From Epiperipatus broadwayi (lineage: Eukaryota > Onychophora > Udeonychophora > Euonychophora > Peripatidae), in NCBI GenBank assembly GCA_028023455.1, contig JAQFVV010012510.1:3887420-3951419 (forward strand): a stretch of DNA of 64,000 bases. The letters are read 5' to 3'. Position 1 is the stretch's first letter, and the number at the start of each line of letters is the position of its first letter. Both the position numbers and the translations under genes were made by a program. The notes beneath the pieces were generated by a model that ran no database searches, was not told the DNA's origin, and saw only the letters and a program-made list of their open reading frames with translations. Below are positions 23,122 to 35,929 of the stretch, in pieces.

Positions 23122-24273
23122 GGTGCTAGTATTATAGCCAAAGACGCCGTTCGATGGCGCCGTTTTCACGCTAAAACTATAAAATATGAACATTTCCAGG
23201 CCGTTGATTTTAATCATTTTGATATTGTTTTTGTAATGCAAAAATAAAAACAAAACAAAATCATCTTTTTTAAATATTATTTTTTATTAACATATACAAA
23301 TTAAATGATAACAATAAATGTAAAATAAAATCAACAAATTACAATTTGATTCGTGTTTTTTATTTTGCTTTATTAGAAAAATCAATTTTTTATCGGATAT
23401 TTTTTTATTGGGGTTACGGTTTTTTTTGTTGTTGTTGTTTAAAAACTCATAATCGAATAAAAAATAAAATTTCTTAGTCTTCCTTTTAAATTTTAATTTT
23501 TACAGACAAACAGATATTATTGTGTTACCGCTATTTTTTACTTTTTTAGTCTTCATTTTACATTTTTATTTTTTAGAGACAAACAGATATTACCGCTATT
23601 TTTTACTTCAAATAGAATGACAACAAAAAGTAAAAGTTGTTAGGGTTAGGTTTAGGATTAGGGATTAGTTTTAGGGTTAGTGTTCTGTTGTTTGTAATGC
23701 TAAAATAAAAAATATCTAAATCGTACTTTTTGTAAATATTTTTTTTTATTAACATATATAAAGTAAATGATAATAATAAACATAAAATATATTCAACAAA
23801 GTATAACAGTAGTTGGACAAAAGAAAGAAAGTAAAAGTTTTTTAAAAACAATAAATATATAAAATGTCTTCTTTACTTATTAACCATGTTTATAATATAT
23901 GCTTTTTATGAAATTTAAAAAAAGAGTGTAGAATTGTACTTTTCTTACTGGATATTTTTGTGTTACTGCTATTTTTTACTTCAAAAACAAATTCAATCAA
24001 AACAACATTTCCATCCAATTCAAATACACACACCCTCTCACCAAACCGTAACAATGGTATAAACTGTGCGAATTCGCCAAATTTATTTGCTGTGATGCGA
24101 CATACATGCTGTACTGCAATGCGACATATCGACCTGCAATCTGTAGCACAGCAAAAAAATTGTATTATAGAAAACACGGGTTCGAATGTGTCGGCCGCGG
24201 AAACGACATTTTTATGTGTTTTAGCATGAAAATGGCGCCATCGAGTGGCATCTTTGGCTATAAGACTAGCACC
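23122..24273. mobile_element. Inverted-repeat DNA element (GGTGCTAG ends), 8 bp duplication
   Basis: The left end (ggtgctagtattatagccaa, then gatggcgccg and cgctaaaac) is inverted at the right (gttttagcat, ggcgccatc, ttggctataagactagcacc). The arms are about 55 bp. The 8 bp tgaaataa flanks both ends (23114-23121, 24274-24281). The 1.1 kb interior has no recognisable transposase. It contains a telomere-like patch (23640-23690) and a minus-strand open frame at 23890-24177 that I do not recognise. A short relative lies at 28414-28754. Confidence 0.75.
23640..23690 (+). repeat. Degenerate TTAGGG-like repeats inside the inverted-repeat element
   Basis: About seven imperfect copies of the TTAGGG motif (gttagggttaggtttaggat, tagggatt, tagggttag) occur in a row. 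They lie inside the mobile element, so they do not mark a chromosome end. Confidence 0.6.
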
Positions 24274-24610
24274 TGAAATAATAATATTTAGTATTGGAAC
24301 AGTAAGATAAGTTAATCGATTCCCAAAATGTAATTAATTAATTTCTTTAAAAAAAAATTAAATACATCTCTAATAGATTGAAGAATATCAACTATTCTAA
24401 CTTTATTTGTGCCTTTTCAAATTTGAATATATATATTTTTTAAGAGAATTAAAAATTAAACACCAAAAATTGAGTAAAATAGAAAATGAATAATATAATC
24501 ATGAATTTATGAAACTTAAGTTTGTTACTTTATTCAGCCACTAATTTAAGTAAAAATTTGATTAATGTTAATAAACTGCATTTTAACCTTAGAAATAATT
24601 CAAGATAATA

Positions 24611-24876
24611 AACATCACATGATCACCATTTCTTATGCTTGCTTATAACTGTTATTAAAACAGACAAAACTCTCTATACGTATTGCCACTAAGATCGAGA
24701 TGCAGTGCTCTCAGATCCAAGGCTCCTCACTGACGAAGGCCACAAGCCAAAAACTAATCTGGAGATATTGGGTTAGTAGGCACTAGGTGGGGATTTTATG
24801 CACAAGACTTCTAGTATCCATTAATTATTCTGGTTTGCACTGAGTGGCAATACATATAGAGAGTTTTGCCTGTTTT
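24611..24876 (-). mobile_element. Family A element, long form
   Basis: The tail (acatcacatgatcaccattt) is followed by cttataactgttattaaaac, an arm, the ctctcagatccaaggctcct loop, the inverted arm and gagagttttgcctgtttt. It is flanked by a 17 bp direct repeat, aataattcaagataata (24594-24610, 24877-24893), the longest and clearest duplication of the family. Confidence 0.8.
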
Positions 24877-24893
24877 AATAATTCAAGATAATA

Positions 24894-27277
24894 TTGAATA
24901 TTTTGATTTAATAATTTACAATTATGAGGAATAATTTTTATTTGTATATAAAGGTATAGAAATAGGTTTTATGATAAATATAGATAGTAAGAAAAGGTAT
25001 ATTTAATAATGGTAAAGTTTTAAATATTGAGATATGTAATGAAGGAAGAATGAAATTTTGTTTTTAAAATTGGAGAGAGGAAGGGGGTACTGTAACGTTT
25101 TTTGTTTAATTTTATATTTAAATTTTTTAATAATAAAATTATACATATATATTTGAAGTAAATTCTAATATTATAATTTTTTTATTCCATTTAATAGTTT
25201 TTTCAAGTTTCAGCTTAAAATTTTCAATATTTTAATTTCACCATTTAGCCTTAATATGAATTGTAATAATTGATCTTTTACTTCATTCAAATACAATCTT
25301 GCAAGCAAGCAGTTGGTTGCAGATGGTTGTTGCAGATTCGCCTCCTGGCTGATGCTATGACATATGGAAAAAAATACAATTAATTTCATAAATATAAATT
25401 AGTTTTTTTATTTTAGACAGAAATAAGAATAAATAAAGCACTTATGCATATGAAAACAGATTTGAATTTAGGTGTTACTTTCTGGGTGCATGTTGACTTT
25501 ATTGTCTGTACTGAATTATACAGCATTCCTGAAGTATATTGCATTCCAGCTAGCATAATCTATATATGTTAGTTATTGGTGCAGTATAATATATTTTCTT
25601 TTTTTTAATTCTCATTTTTTGGAAGTCAATCCATTAAGGAAGTTATTTTTTCTGATGCTTAGTCAGTTAAATTAAAGTCAAAGTAAGCATTAAATGACAA
25701 GAATCAATTCCAAAGGGAAACTCTGACAGAAAGGAAATTAACAGACTTTGGTATAGGTTTTCTGGAAATCACCGAGGTAAAACTGTACTAAAAATCCGTT
25801 AAATCAATCATTTATTAAAAAATTGATTTTACAACATATATTCTAATAAATGATTTTAAATATCTGTCTAATATGTTATTGTGTGTTTATATAACATTGG
25901 AAAGATATTTTTCTCAAAGAGTTGAAATTTGTAAGTCCCATAAAACTGTACCTCCACAAAAGGTCTGCTCATATTCATGGTGATATGAATTGTTACGCAT
26001 AATATACCCAAAAGAATTCCATAAGTTTGGTCAAATGGAAAATTTAACTTAATCATCAATAATTCTTTTTACCAAAGTCATATAATTTTGATAAGAACAA
26101 AAATCAACCTTAAGTAACAAGATTTTTAAACAACATATTTGGAGCAGAAATAAAGTTAGCTCCATATTTTGTTAATTTTCTGAGTTCGCTTACTTTAAGA
26201 TTAATTTGGGATTCTTTGCTTTTTAGAATTATGTCTCTCAACTTTGGGTTGAGACGTAAGCACGAAGAATAAGATCTTTAAAAATTGGATAATAGTGAAG
26301 ACATTTGTCAATCATATTATTAAAAGTTACTAGAAAATAAACACCTTCTTCGGAAGCTGTACAGATGAAACTGAAATAGAAAACTGATATTGAGGGAAGA
26401 ATTAATTATATCGGTTGTTGAAGAATGCATCTGATATGATTTGGAAAACTGAATTTCTCCAATATGTATATCTCATATCTTTGCTATCAAAGCCTCCACT
26501 GCTGTCCAAAGCAAAAGTTATAATTGCCATATTTTATAGTTAAAAATACACTGTTGAATCCTATCCTCATCCCATCTTGAATTTTAATGTAATTTGAACT
26601 TTTAAAATAAAAATATTATATTTTTATATCCCATTTTAATTTTTAGGACAAAGATAAGCTTTGATCTCATCACTTGTAGGTATGCAATATTATTCTTATC
26701 ATTGATGAAATCCACATCATATTCTAATTCAGTAAATGCATGACACATCTGATTATACCCCTAATTAAAAATAAGTAGATACTCATTTACTGGCCATTAT
26801 TGAAAAACAATTTAGTTGTTTAAAACAAATTCTGATCTTTCTTGGGAAATTCTGACTTAACCTAAAAAAGTCTTCCAAGTTTCATCTGAATTTATCTGCA
26901 GATCATGGAAATGGTAAACTAATGTACAAACTAACATCATGAGACTAAGATTCCTTGTTAAATTTTGTTAACCATATAATTATTGAGTAAATACTTTTAC
27001 AGTAGACTGAAACTTTTCACTATCACTCTAGACAACTAAATACACAATATTTAAACCACTAATCACTAGGTGGCGATATGAACAAATTTTTATGATAAAT
27101 CTTTTGTTACTTGGCCTTCTTTTGCTTTTTTATGTACCTTTGGCTCATTAATAGTTGCACTTTAAAAGTAAAAGATTAGATAAAAAATTTTAATGTATTT
27201 TGTATTTTGATTTCATTGACACAATATTATAAATGAAAAATTAATAATGTTTATTTTTAATCATAAACTCTTTTTAG
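24894..27277. other. Intronic sequence before exon f; possible degenerate coding remnant
   Basis: Most of this is AT-rich unique sequence. On the minus strand, short peptide-like runs without a recognised domain occur at 25868-26059 and around 26460-26760 (for example LDSSGGFDSKDMRYTYW and FTELEYDVDFINDKN). They could be remains of a transposon protein or chance frames. I could not assign a family. Confidence 0.3.
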
Positions 27278-27436
27278 GATATTGTCATATTGACAAACAA
27301 TATTTCCCGATGTTCCTATTATGAAACAGAAAGCCAAAATGTGAAATCTCGATGGATATGTGTTTTACCTAAGGACATTGTTCTAGACCCACCTCCTAAA
27401 AATTTTATGATTCCTATAACAAAAGAAGATTGTGAG
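27278..27436 (+). CDS. DD3-3-like exon f
   Basis: A phase 0 exon after acceptor cttttttag with donor gtaaat. It encodes residues 165-217: DIVILTNN, then RCSYYETESQNVKSRWIC, VLPKD and a proline-rich PPPKNF stretch, ending ITKEDCE. One N-glycosylation sequon (NIS) is visible. It reads directly from exon e (TEWK/DIVIL) as the family predicts. Confidence 0.93.
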
Positions 27437-28413
27437 GTAAATATTTCATAATTAATATCTTTATATTTTAGTATATAGCATGATTTCTTTAATAAATTTG
27501 TTTATTGTAAAAATAAAAAAGCGACAAATATTGTCAAAATAATTTGTATGATTTCCCCTCCCCCTCAAATAATTTCTTCAAATTGCAGTTTTTGTAACCC
27601 TGTCAAAAAATAAATATTCGCATGGCTGAATTAGTTATCAAATGCATAAATCTATCTAATCATTGAATCCAATATATGTAAATCTATATAAGTGTGTATA
27701 AATATAATTTTATACAATAAATTATACACAGATGAACTCAGATAATATTTCATTTATATATACCTACAGTGTGTATATATATATTAACACCTCACATATA
27801 CATACGTATATGAATTTATTGCTTATTATATATAATAAGCCTATTCACTAAGTAAATCATTATTTTAAATATTTTTAAAATCAATTACATGTCATGAGAA
27901 ATTGATAGTTGTTTAATAGCTAAATAAACAATTAATAATTAGAAGCCAACTTAAAAGAAGATTATTTGTGATGTTATAGATGTATTAATACTTCTTATGA
28001 TTGTTAAATTCATGGATGATAGATTTGTAATGATAAAATCAGATATAATATATTAGTGAACAAAGTCATATCATAATGAAAGTTGTAAAACTAGAGTAAT
28101 ATGTTTTCTTTACATATGATCTCATGTATAAGAAAATGATTCTAGTATTATGTTGCATGATTGGCAGTGTGTTATGTTGTCATTAATATGTTCATTAGTA
28201 GTGTATAATTTACCTCTTTAACTATCAATACAAAATTAATAATTGAATAAATAACTTAACCAAAAGACTGATATATAAATGCTAAGTCAAGCAAAATTAA
28301 GATATATATATATATACATTTTTATTAGCTGAATACATATTTGTCTGTTAGCACTCAATATGTGTATTATATATTTCAATTGTAGGTAATTAACTTTCAG
28401 GCTTACAGAAATT

Positions 28414-28754
28414 GGTACTGGTTGATTAGACATGCATGCCGCTTGATGGCATTATTGCTACGCAAAAACAATACAATATGAACGTTCCCAGGCCATTTTT
28501 TTTTGATTTTCTATGGGGTTTTTTTTAAAAAAATCAAACATGGAATTTGTAGTTTTTAAAGGTTTTTTTTTTATTAACATCAACAAATTTACAACTTATT
28601 ACAACGCGGCCTGCAATGTGTAATACAACACAACTGTTGTATTACATGTAAACATGGCTGCGAAAATACGGTTGGCCACGGAAACTGCATTTTTACGTGT
28701 TTTAGCACATAAATGATGCCATCAAGCGGCGTGCATGTCTAATCAATCAGTACC
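28414..28754. mobile_element. Short relative of the 23122-24273 element
   Basis: The ends ggtactggttgattagacat and atgtctaatcaatcagtacc are inverted. The subterminal block gccgcttgatggcat matches the family, and so does the internal atatgaacgttcccaggcc. The flanks cagaaatt (28406-28413) and caaaaatt (28755-28762) form an 8 bp duplication with one mismatch. It is a 341 bp internal-deletion form. Confidence 0.7.
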
Positions 28755-28762
28755 CAAAAATT

Positions 28763-30412
28763 ATGTGAAGTCTGTATGATCTGTATATTTCTCCCTATAA
28801 GTTTTTTGCCACATTGGTAAAACTTAACTGGGATTATGAATTATAGTTATCTGAAAGTTTTTTGAAAAGTAATTTCTTGCGAAATGTTCTGCGTTTTTTA
28901 CCATGGATTTTTTTTGATAAATCATTTGTCATGCACCCAGAATGCATTGTTTAATCTGTCTTTTATATACATAGAACAGGACTTTTATTATTTTTGGTTT
29001 TGGAAAATTATTTATTATTTACTCATTGTTTTATTCAGCCGTGCATAATTTTTGTAAGTTTTATTCCTAATGAGAAGTGGAAGTAATTTTGATCAAGCAA
29101 TAACCTCTTGAACATCACTGGTGGTAATTTTCAATTAATTGCCTCTTTTTTAGTATGGCAAGCTATTTAAAATAATTTATTCTATTATTTCAGTATTTAC
29201 TATGGCCTAAATCTTAAGGAGTTCATAAATAATCTACAAATAAATCAGAACGTTATTGCAAACTTTGTTTATAAAATTAGTTTTATCAGGTTCTACCAAA
29301 TCAAGATCCACTCTTAAGCATTCATATGAATAGCATTTCTCCATAACGATTCTTCAATGACTGTTTTATTATTGTGATTATGGAGTCTATCCATAACATT
29401 GATAGTTTATCTTCAATCTTTTCAATCATTATATATTTTTCTAAAGGATAAACTATTTCATAACATGATCTGAATTGTGCTTTGAGTAAAAATTCACATT
29501 TAACATCACATTTAACTTGATACATCCATTTATTGGATTTCTTACTATTCTTACTGTTCCCAAAAATATGAATCGACATTACAATTTAAAAAGTTAATGT
29601 GTCTTACATCTTGAATTTTTAATGTCTAACATTCACTTTAATCAAAGTATTAGATAAGTACATAATTTGAATAGTTCTAATCTTCATCCTTAGATATATC
29701 ATTGCATTTTATATATCGCAAAAAATTAAACGGCAGTTTTAAAATGCATATACAAATTAATAAAACTTCATCTAATCTCATTAAAAAATTGAATTAACTA
29801 TCTAATTACAGAAAGCAATTCTCATAAAAAAAAAACCATTCACTATCTTACTAGGGTTCATTTTCTTACTAATAATAGTCTACCTGAAATAAGAATTAAA
29901 TAAAAGCATTCAATAAATAGTCAACATGAAAGCAATTGCTACTTAACTTTCAATCGTAACATTATCCAAACGATGATCTAAATACACTGTACCTTCTTGT
30001 CAGCATTGTGGAGGTAAATTTATTTCTACACCGATTCAATATTCCAAAATAAATTAAGTGTTGCTGTTATTTCACAATCAAGAAGTTAATTATAAATACT
30101 TAGCATGTCGTGTACATTCTGTATGTCGTTTAGAGTGTCTTAGCTGGACTTTGCTAAAATAACTATTGATTACAAAACATAACGGTAATATTTGAATAAA
30201 ATCAAATTTCAAGCTGAATAAGCTTTTACGGCAAACATTGTAAGTCCAAACAATGTCTAGAAAATCTCTTCTTGTGGTAAGCTAATCCGCAATTAAGACC
30301 AATCTTACAACTAAAGAAGTTAAATAATATCAAAAATTGATAAAATAAATCAGTTATTGTATGATATTAGGCCATTATTATATTTTCTGTTATTTAATAA
30401 AATTTTATTGAC
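28763..30412. other. Intronic AT-rich sequence
   Basis: No supported feature was found. Small open frames, such as that at 29322-29579 on the minus strand, carry no recognisable motif. Confidence 0.35.
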
Positions 30413-30425
30413 AACAAAAGATTTA

Positions 30426-30537
30426 AACAATTCAAAATACAGCAAAACTCTCCATATAGTAGTGCCATCTTGTGCCAACAAGAGCAATCAATTATTGTGC
30501 TAGTATGAGATAGTGATCATGTGATGTTTAGTGGTTT
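30426..30537 (+). mobile_element. Family A element, short form
   Basis: It contains gcaaaactctccatatagta, a reduced body and the tail (gagatagtgatcatgtgatg). It is flanked by the 13 bp direct repeat aacaaaagattta (30413-30425, 30538-30550). Confidence 0.75.
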
Positions 30538-31224
30538 AACAAAAGATTTATTTGATAGAAACATTGCAGTTAACACTATTGTCAGTATTGTGATCATTAT
30601 CATCATTTATGAGTGTCTTTTATGACAAAGGTAATGAAAGATCTTTCAAATTTCATCAGTCAGTACATCTAGATGGTATTAGAATGTTATCAAGATCATT
30701 ATCTAATTAAAGCGGTAAGCTATCTGCTTGACAGTCAATTATGAGACTTTATGTCGTAAAGTAATATATTGAAGGAGTATCAAGTTAACAAAACACTAGC
30801 AATGATTCAGCTCATCAACTTAAGTTATTATAAATTATAAAATACAATTAAGTAGAATCTAAATTATTCCCATTGTTTATTATTTTATTTTTTATACTAA
30901 CATAATAATAATAGTGCTTGAAAATCTCTGTTTTTGATTATTCGAATTAAATAAAAATAAAATCTACACTTTAAAACTAAATTGTTGTATATCATATATA
31001 GAAACTAATAATTAGCAGACATTGTGGTCTATGGAGTTGTAAACAAAATCATTAAGCTGAACCTATGTAGTTATCAATTGTATTGCTTTCAAATTTAAAA
31101 TGATATTTAAATAAAATTATTTAAGACTATATAGAGTGAAGCAAAATTTTGGCATTAAACTTGATTATTCAAAACAATATTAGATACAGGTGTACAACTA
31201 GTGTTTTCCTGAAGGTTTCTGATG

Positions 31225-31885
31225 ATGGTGGTGTTTTACTTGTATTTTTATATTGGACTATTTCCATCTGTCTTTAGAAAAAATTAACTTTATTTAAATA
31301 TTCCAAATACATTCAACTGTTAGTAATAGCGCATCAAACAAGTTAGTATATGGACAACATTTCAAGAGATTTTAATCTTTCCTCTTTTTCAGATGTTGCT
31401 GGCCTGACCAGTGATAATACTAGCATGGGAATCGAACCTGGACCCTTAGATTCTTGAGTATTGAATTTTAAGGTAATGCTCTACCAACTGAACATTTGGT
31501 TAGAGAGTTACCTTAAAATTTCAATACTCAAGAGTTTAAGGGCCCAGGTTCGATTCCTATGCTAGTATTGTCACAGCACATTTCCTTATTTCATTCACCT
31601 ATTTCACAGGTAATCTTTTTCTAGATCTCTTAAAATCTCTTGGAATCCAGTTCAATATTTCAACTGTCTATCTATTATCATCTCAGATCAGCAACACCTG
31701 AAGAAGAGGGGGAAATAATACCTCTCGAAACGTTGTCCATATATTAACCTGTTTGATATGCTATTACTAACAGTTGGATGTATTGGGAATATTTAAATAA
31801 AGTTAAATTTTTCTAAAAATATTCAATACTCATATTAGATGATGGAAATAGTCCAAACAATAAATACGAATATAAATATCATTTC
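31225..31885. mobile_element. Large foldback containing paired tRNA-like segments
   Basis: The left half (31225-31490) is the approximate reverse complement of the right half (31495-31885). The inner arms carry a tRNA-like module in opposite orientations. The left one, read on minus, shows gttcagttggtagagcatta (A box) and aggttcgattcccatgctag (B box). The right one shows ggttcgattcctatgctag on plus. The outer arms carry ctctcgaaacgttgtcc, a sequence type often seen at Penelope-like 3' ends. The boundaries are approximate. Confidence 0.65.
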
Positions 31886-32605
31886 CCCAACCAAACTTCT
31901 CAATGGCACATTAATTCTTTACCTTATTTGACCAATGTTTAATATCTCTGCAACCATTATAACTATCAATGACCTGTATCATTAAGCAAAATGTAAACAA
32001 TTTTTTTCAAACTTTTTTTTTTGTAGAAATATCCAGTATATGTTTTCAAAGTGAGGTTGCTTATACAGCTTATTGAAATTTTCATGAATTTTCTTCCTCC
32101 AGTTATATTTCATATCCTGTGATAGGATTTCATCATCATGTTGGACATTATCTTTTTAATAACAGATCATTGGAAGGCAGTACACTTTTTTTAACGTTTC
32201 TATCCTATCTTTAACAGAAAGCATTATGTCAGACTCCTGTGGAAAAAAACTACTTTAACAATGGCTTGTTCTTACTGCTAATAGGTTTTTTATCCTAACA
32301 GAGTGACAAATACTCTTGATGATTGTCAGAGATGTAAATTATTTTTTCAACTCATAGTCAGCATTTTTCAATACCAATATGCAATCTTAGATTTGAAAAT
32401 GAAACTAAATTTGTTTTTTAATAATTTGTCTGTGTGTGTACAATATATATATAAAGGTAAATAAAGATTATTATATTGCTTTAAATACATGCAGACAGTA
32501 AACGAATAAATTATCTCACTATTATTATTAAGCTACTCTAGAAAATCTGCATATACCAATCATATCATTTATGCAAAATGAGGAACAATTATTCTTAAAT
32601 AGACT

Positions 32606-33450
32606 TGGGTACAAGTATCAATGACGGTACAGGTCACTGAATGGCACTGTTTCTTCTCAAAAACAGTTAAATGTACCATTTCTGAGGCAGGCTGTAATGA
32701 TCTGTAATGTGTTCTGCTAATTTCTCGCAATTCACACTTGATTCAAGTGCCCTGTTCTCACTCTCCGAATGATTGCTATTGAGCCTTATACATCGTATAA
32801 TTTGAGGGTGTGTATATTTGAATTCAACAGAACTTTTTTAATATTATTAAATCAATTTTTATTTTGCATTTGAATTACATAGTAATAAGTAGAAAATTTT
32901 ATTAAAGAGTCATATATTTTTTTTTTAAGTTTGTTTTGAAGGGTGTAAAATTAGACAAACTTTGTTTGTAAGCACAATTTATTTGATAAAGATGTTATCC
33001 ACAAGATCTTTGAGAGAACAACAAAATGGCACATACTGCCATGGACGGTGTTCGTTAATGTTAAGTTTACAAACTTACTTTTTAAATGTACAGCGATTAA
33101 AACAAAAAAAGTAAACTATATTAAATTGTTTACTATATACTTTTTAAAAAATATGTCAAAAAAAAAGGGTAATAATAATAAAAAAATTAAGATTAAAAAC
33201 ATGGTATTTAATATTATGTTGAATCAGTTCTTTAATAATATGTCAAAAAAAAGGTAAGAACAAAGACGACGTTCTTTACTATTTATTTAATAAAAACAAA
33301 TTCAGATAAAAACACGATATTTAATTTTAAAAAAATTAAGATAAAAACACAATATTTAATAATATGTTGCAGCCAGGTAATGTTATATTTCAATGTTTTT
33401 GACTAGCAACAGTGCCATCCAGCAACCTGTACCATCGTTGATACTTGTAC
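32606..33450. mobile_element. Inverted-repeat element with Lys/Asn-rich interior, unclassified
   Basis: The left end (gggtacaagtatcaatgacg, gtacaggt, tggcactgtt) is inverted at 33400-33450 (aacagtgcca, acctgtaccatcgttgatac, ttgtactc), about 50 bp of arm. The interior includes a repeated atgtcaaaaaaaa-type module at 33150-33260, which produces a short Lys/Asn-rich open frame. That frame is low-complexity and probably not a gene. No clear target duplication was found. Confidence 0.55.
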
Positions 33451-33644
33451 TCTCATATTTATGTGTGCGATGAGGAGAAATCAAATGCTGCGAACACAAT
33501 AAATGTGAGCATGATTCACGTATTACAGTAGCAGCTGATTGTCTTCATAATGATAATATAATTGATTGTTGCTCCTAATATATATATATTGAAGTTATAC
33601 ACAAATGGATCATGAAAGATTTTCTTCAATTAAGACGCATGGTA

Positions 33645-33740
33645 ATTGATTATATTTATCTATTGAGCATATACAGAAACTGATGCACTGCAATAGATTA
33701 TATTTATCTACTGAGTGTATATAGAAACTTTCACACATGC
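33645..33740 (+). repeat. Tandem repeat, two 48 bp units
   Basis: Units at 33645-33692 and 33693-33740 share gattatatttatcta, tgag, atatagaaact and differ at several sites. Confidence 0.55.
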
Positions 33741-33879
33741 AGAAGCTTATTAATAAATTGTAGAGATTTCTAATGACATTTCTAATTGTTTCCATTCATT
33801 ATTCTTTTTCTATTTTGTTACTGATATTAAATAAATTTAGTTTGTTACCACAAAGTTATATTAAAATTTTATTTAAAAT

Positions 33880-35460
33880 TTTCTTATGCTTTCTTAAATA
33901 TCAATATTACTATTGCATTCTTCCAATCATCTAGTACATCTTTATCATTTAGACATTTGCTATAGATTTTACCAACAATTTTTCCGTTTCTTTATCAATA
34001 ATAATTCTATCATTACTTGGAGCTTTTTTCTTGCTCATAGATGTAACTGCATGTCTCTTCATTTAAAATACTTGGTAATTCAGATGATTTGATAATTGTA
34101 GAAAAGTCTTTGGTTTTTTTTTTTTATTATTATTATTACTATATAATTCTTTATAAATTTATTTAACGCACATTGATTACGTAAGTAATATTTACTAAGG
34201 CCATAAACCTAAAGCATGTGCGGTTGAAAATGCGAAGGTAGGGACCTCTACACCACGAGCTTACGCATTGGAAGAAAACCCTGCATAAGCTTGTGGTTAA
34301 GACCTGTAGAGGTTCCTACCTTCGCATTTTCAACTGCACATGCTTTAGGTTTCATAATGTCATTTCTATTTTGAGTAATAAGCTCATCTTTGTATTTAAT
34401 GCTGAATTAATATTCTTTTCAGTACTAAGATATTGTTTCCACTTTTGAGGCTTTTATTCTCATCTATAGCTTTTTTGCTAATTCACAATTGTATTTTTTA
34501 TATCATTATTAAGTCTGTTTCATGCCCTTTTACAAAAATTTAGATATTAATTTTTTTTTAATCATTTATTTTAAAAAAAAATAATATTCCTCCATTTCTC
34601 TATATGTCTTATCTCATTAGAAAATTTACTATTATGTTGTTTTGTTCCAGCTATCTTTTTTGCAGTTCTTAATAGAGTATCAGTTGTGTTCTTATTGATT
34701 TAAGTCAAATCTGAACTATCTACTAAATCTGTTAATATTTTAAAATGATTTGCAAGTTGTAATTCCAATTCATTAAAGGGTTTCTTAAGTTTAAGAATAT
34801 TGACTATTAATACAGTTTCTCTTATTAGATTTTGTTTCTCTACTATGATGATCAGTTATTGTGTTGAATCTATCAAGAATATTTATCATTTTGAAATTCA
34901 CATTTTCTGTTAATCCAAATATAATTCAATTCTGCTATATCTTCTCCATGTCTATTTCCATTTAAAGTTTTTCTCAAAGAATTCATAATATATAGTTTTT
35001 CTTTTTCGCAACCTCCATAAATTTGTGTCCTTTCTCATAACCAATTTACCCACAGCACTTCATTCATTTACCAATTTTTGCATTAATGTTTAGCATGACA
35101 ATTTAAAAATGTTATTTGCACCAATATAAAGTATCTTATATACCCATAACTTGGGGCATAAACCTGAATTATTAGCATTTGGTATCTTCCACTAATTCAA
35201 TTTTTGTCTAATACATCATCTAATTTCACAATGTTATTCTTTCACTTTCTGTTTATAGTAAACCCCATTCTATTTGTGCTTTCAATATTTGTATCCATGC
35301 CCATTTTTAAAATTAGTTGTCTTTTTTCTTCTAACTCCACAAAGTTCCATAATGTCCTATTTAATGTTAGAAGGTTTTTCTTTCAGTTTGTGCAATCTTT
35401 TTTTTATTTAAAAGTGATTTGCAGTTGTAGCTATCTAAATAAAAGATTGTAATTGAATAT
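33880..35460 (-). pseudogene. RTE-like LINE remnant: endonuclease and start of reverse transcriptase
   Basis: Read on the minus strand from about 35200 downwards, with frame corrections, it shows an IIQVYAPS-type block, NINAKIGK, an INRKCEF-type segment, then ILDRFNTITDHH of an AP-like endonuclease. Further on come KKAPSND and DDWKNAIVILIFKK of the polymerase N-terminus. The match to 15400-15450 (GWKNAVVILIFKK) shows the same family as the plus-strand copy at 15 kb. Unusually for a LINE, the 5' part is kept and the 3' part is missing. A 148 bp hairpin (34205-34352) interrupts it. Stops and frameshifts are frequent. Confidence 0.68.
34205..34352. mobile_element. Hairpin element inserted in a LINE remnant
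   Basis: aaacctaaagcatgtgcggt pairs with actgcacatgctttaggttt. The pairing continues through gcgaaggtagggacctctac / gtagaggttcctaccttcgc, so almost the whole 148 bp folds on itself. A partial copy lies at 2122-2175. Confidence 0.7.
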
Positions 35461-35929
35461 CAGCTTGGAATTACAATCAGGGGATTCTTAGAAATCCTTA
35501 TTCATAAAAAGAGAAATTATTTAATATTTTCATTATTTTTTTTTTGTATGGAATGATAATAATATAATTCTTAAATTATTATATTTCATTGATGGCGCCA
35601 TCATAGTTTTTATATAGAAAGAATCAATAATTCTTGTTAAAAGAGATAAAATAAGTTTTAAAATTATTAAAAATAATGATAAAGCTAGTTATGCAGGTTT
35701 TTCCAATATCTGCATTAACTCTGACTATGCATGCCTTAAGGATAAAGCCATAATTCACCAGTTTAAAAGAAACTTCAAATCTTTCATCACTTATTATTTC
35801 AATCTTTTTTAATCTTTACAAACTTTTCAAGGAATCAAGGCTTAACAAAGCAATATTAGCCTAATGAAAACATTTCGACAACTAATTAAATATGGTTTTA
35901 TAATAAAAAAATTTAAATATAACCAGATG

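Noticed and set aside
23640-23690. TTAGGG-like repeats as telomeric sequence
   Set aside because: They are degenerate, only about 50 bp long, and internal to a transposon bounded by 8 bp duplications.
33048-33257. Lys/Asn-rich 69-codon frame
   Set aside because: It lies inside an inverted-repeat element and consists of internal A-rich repeats. There is no start context or homology.
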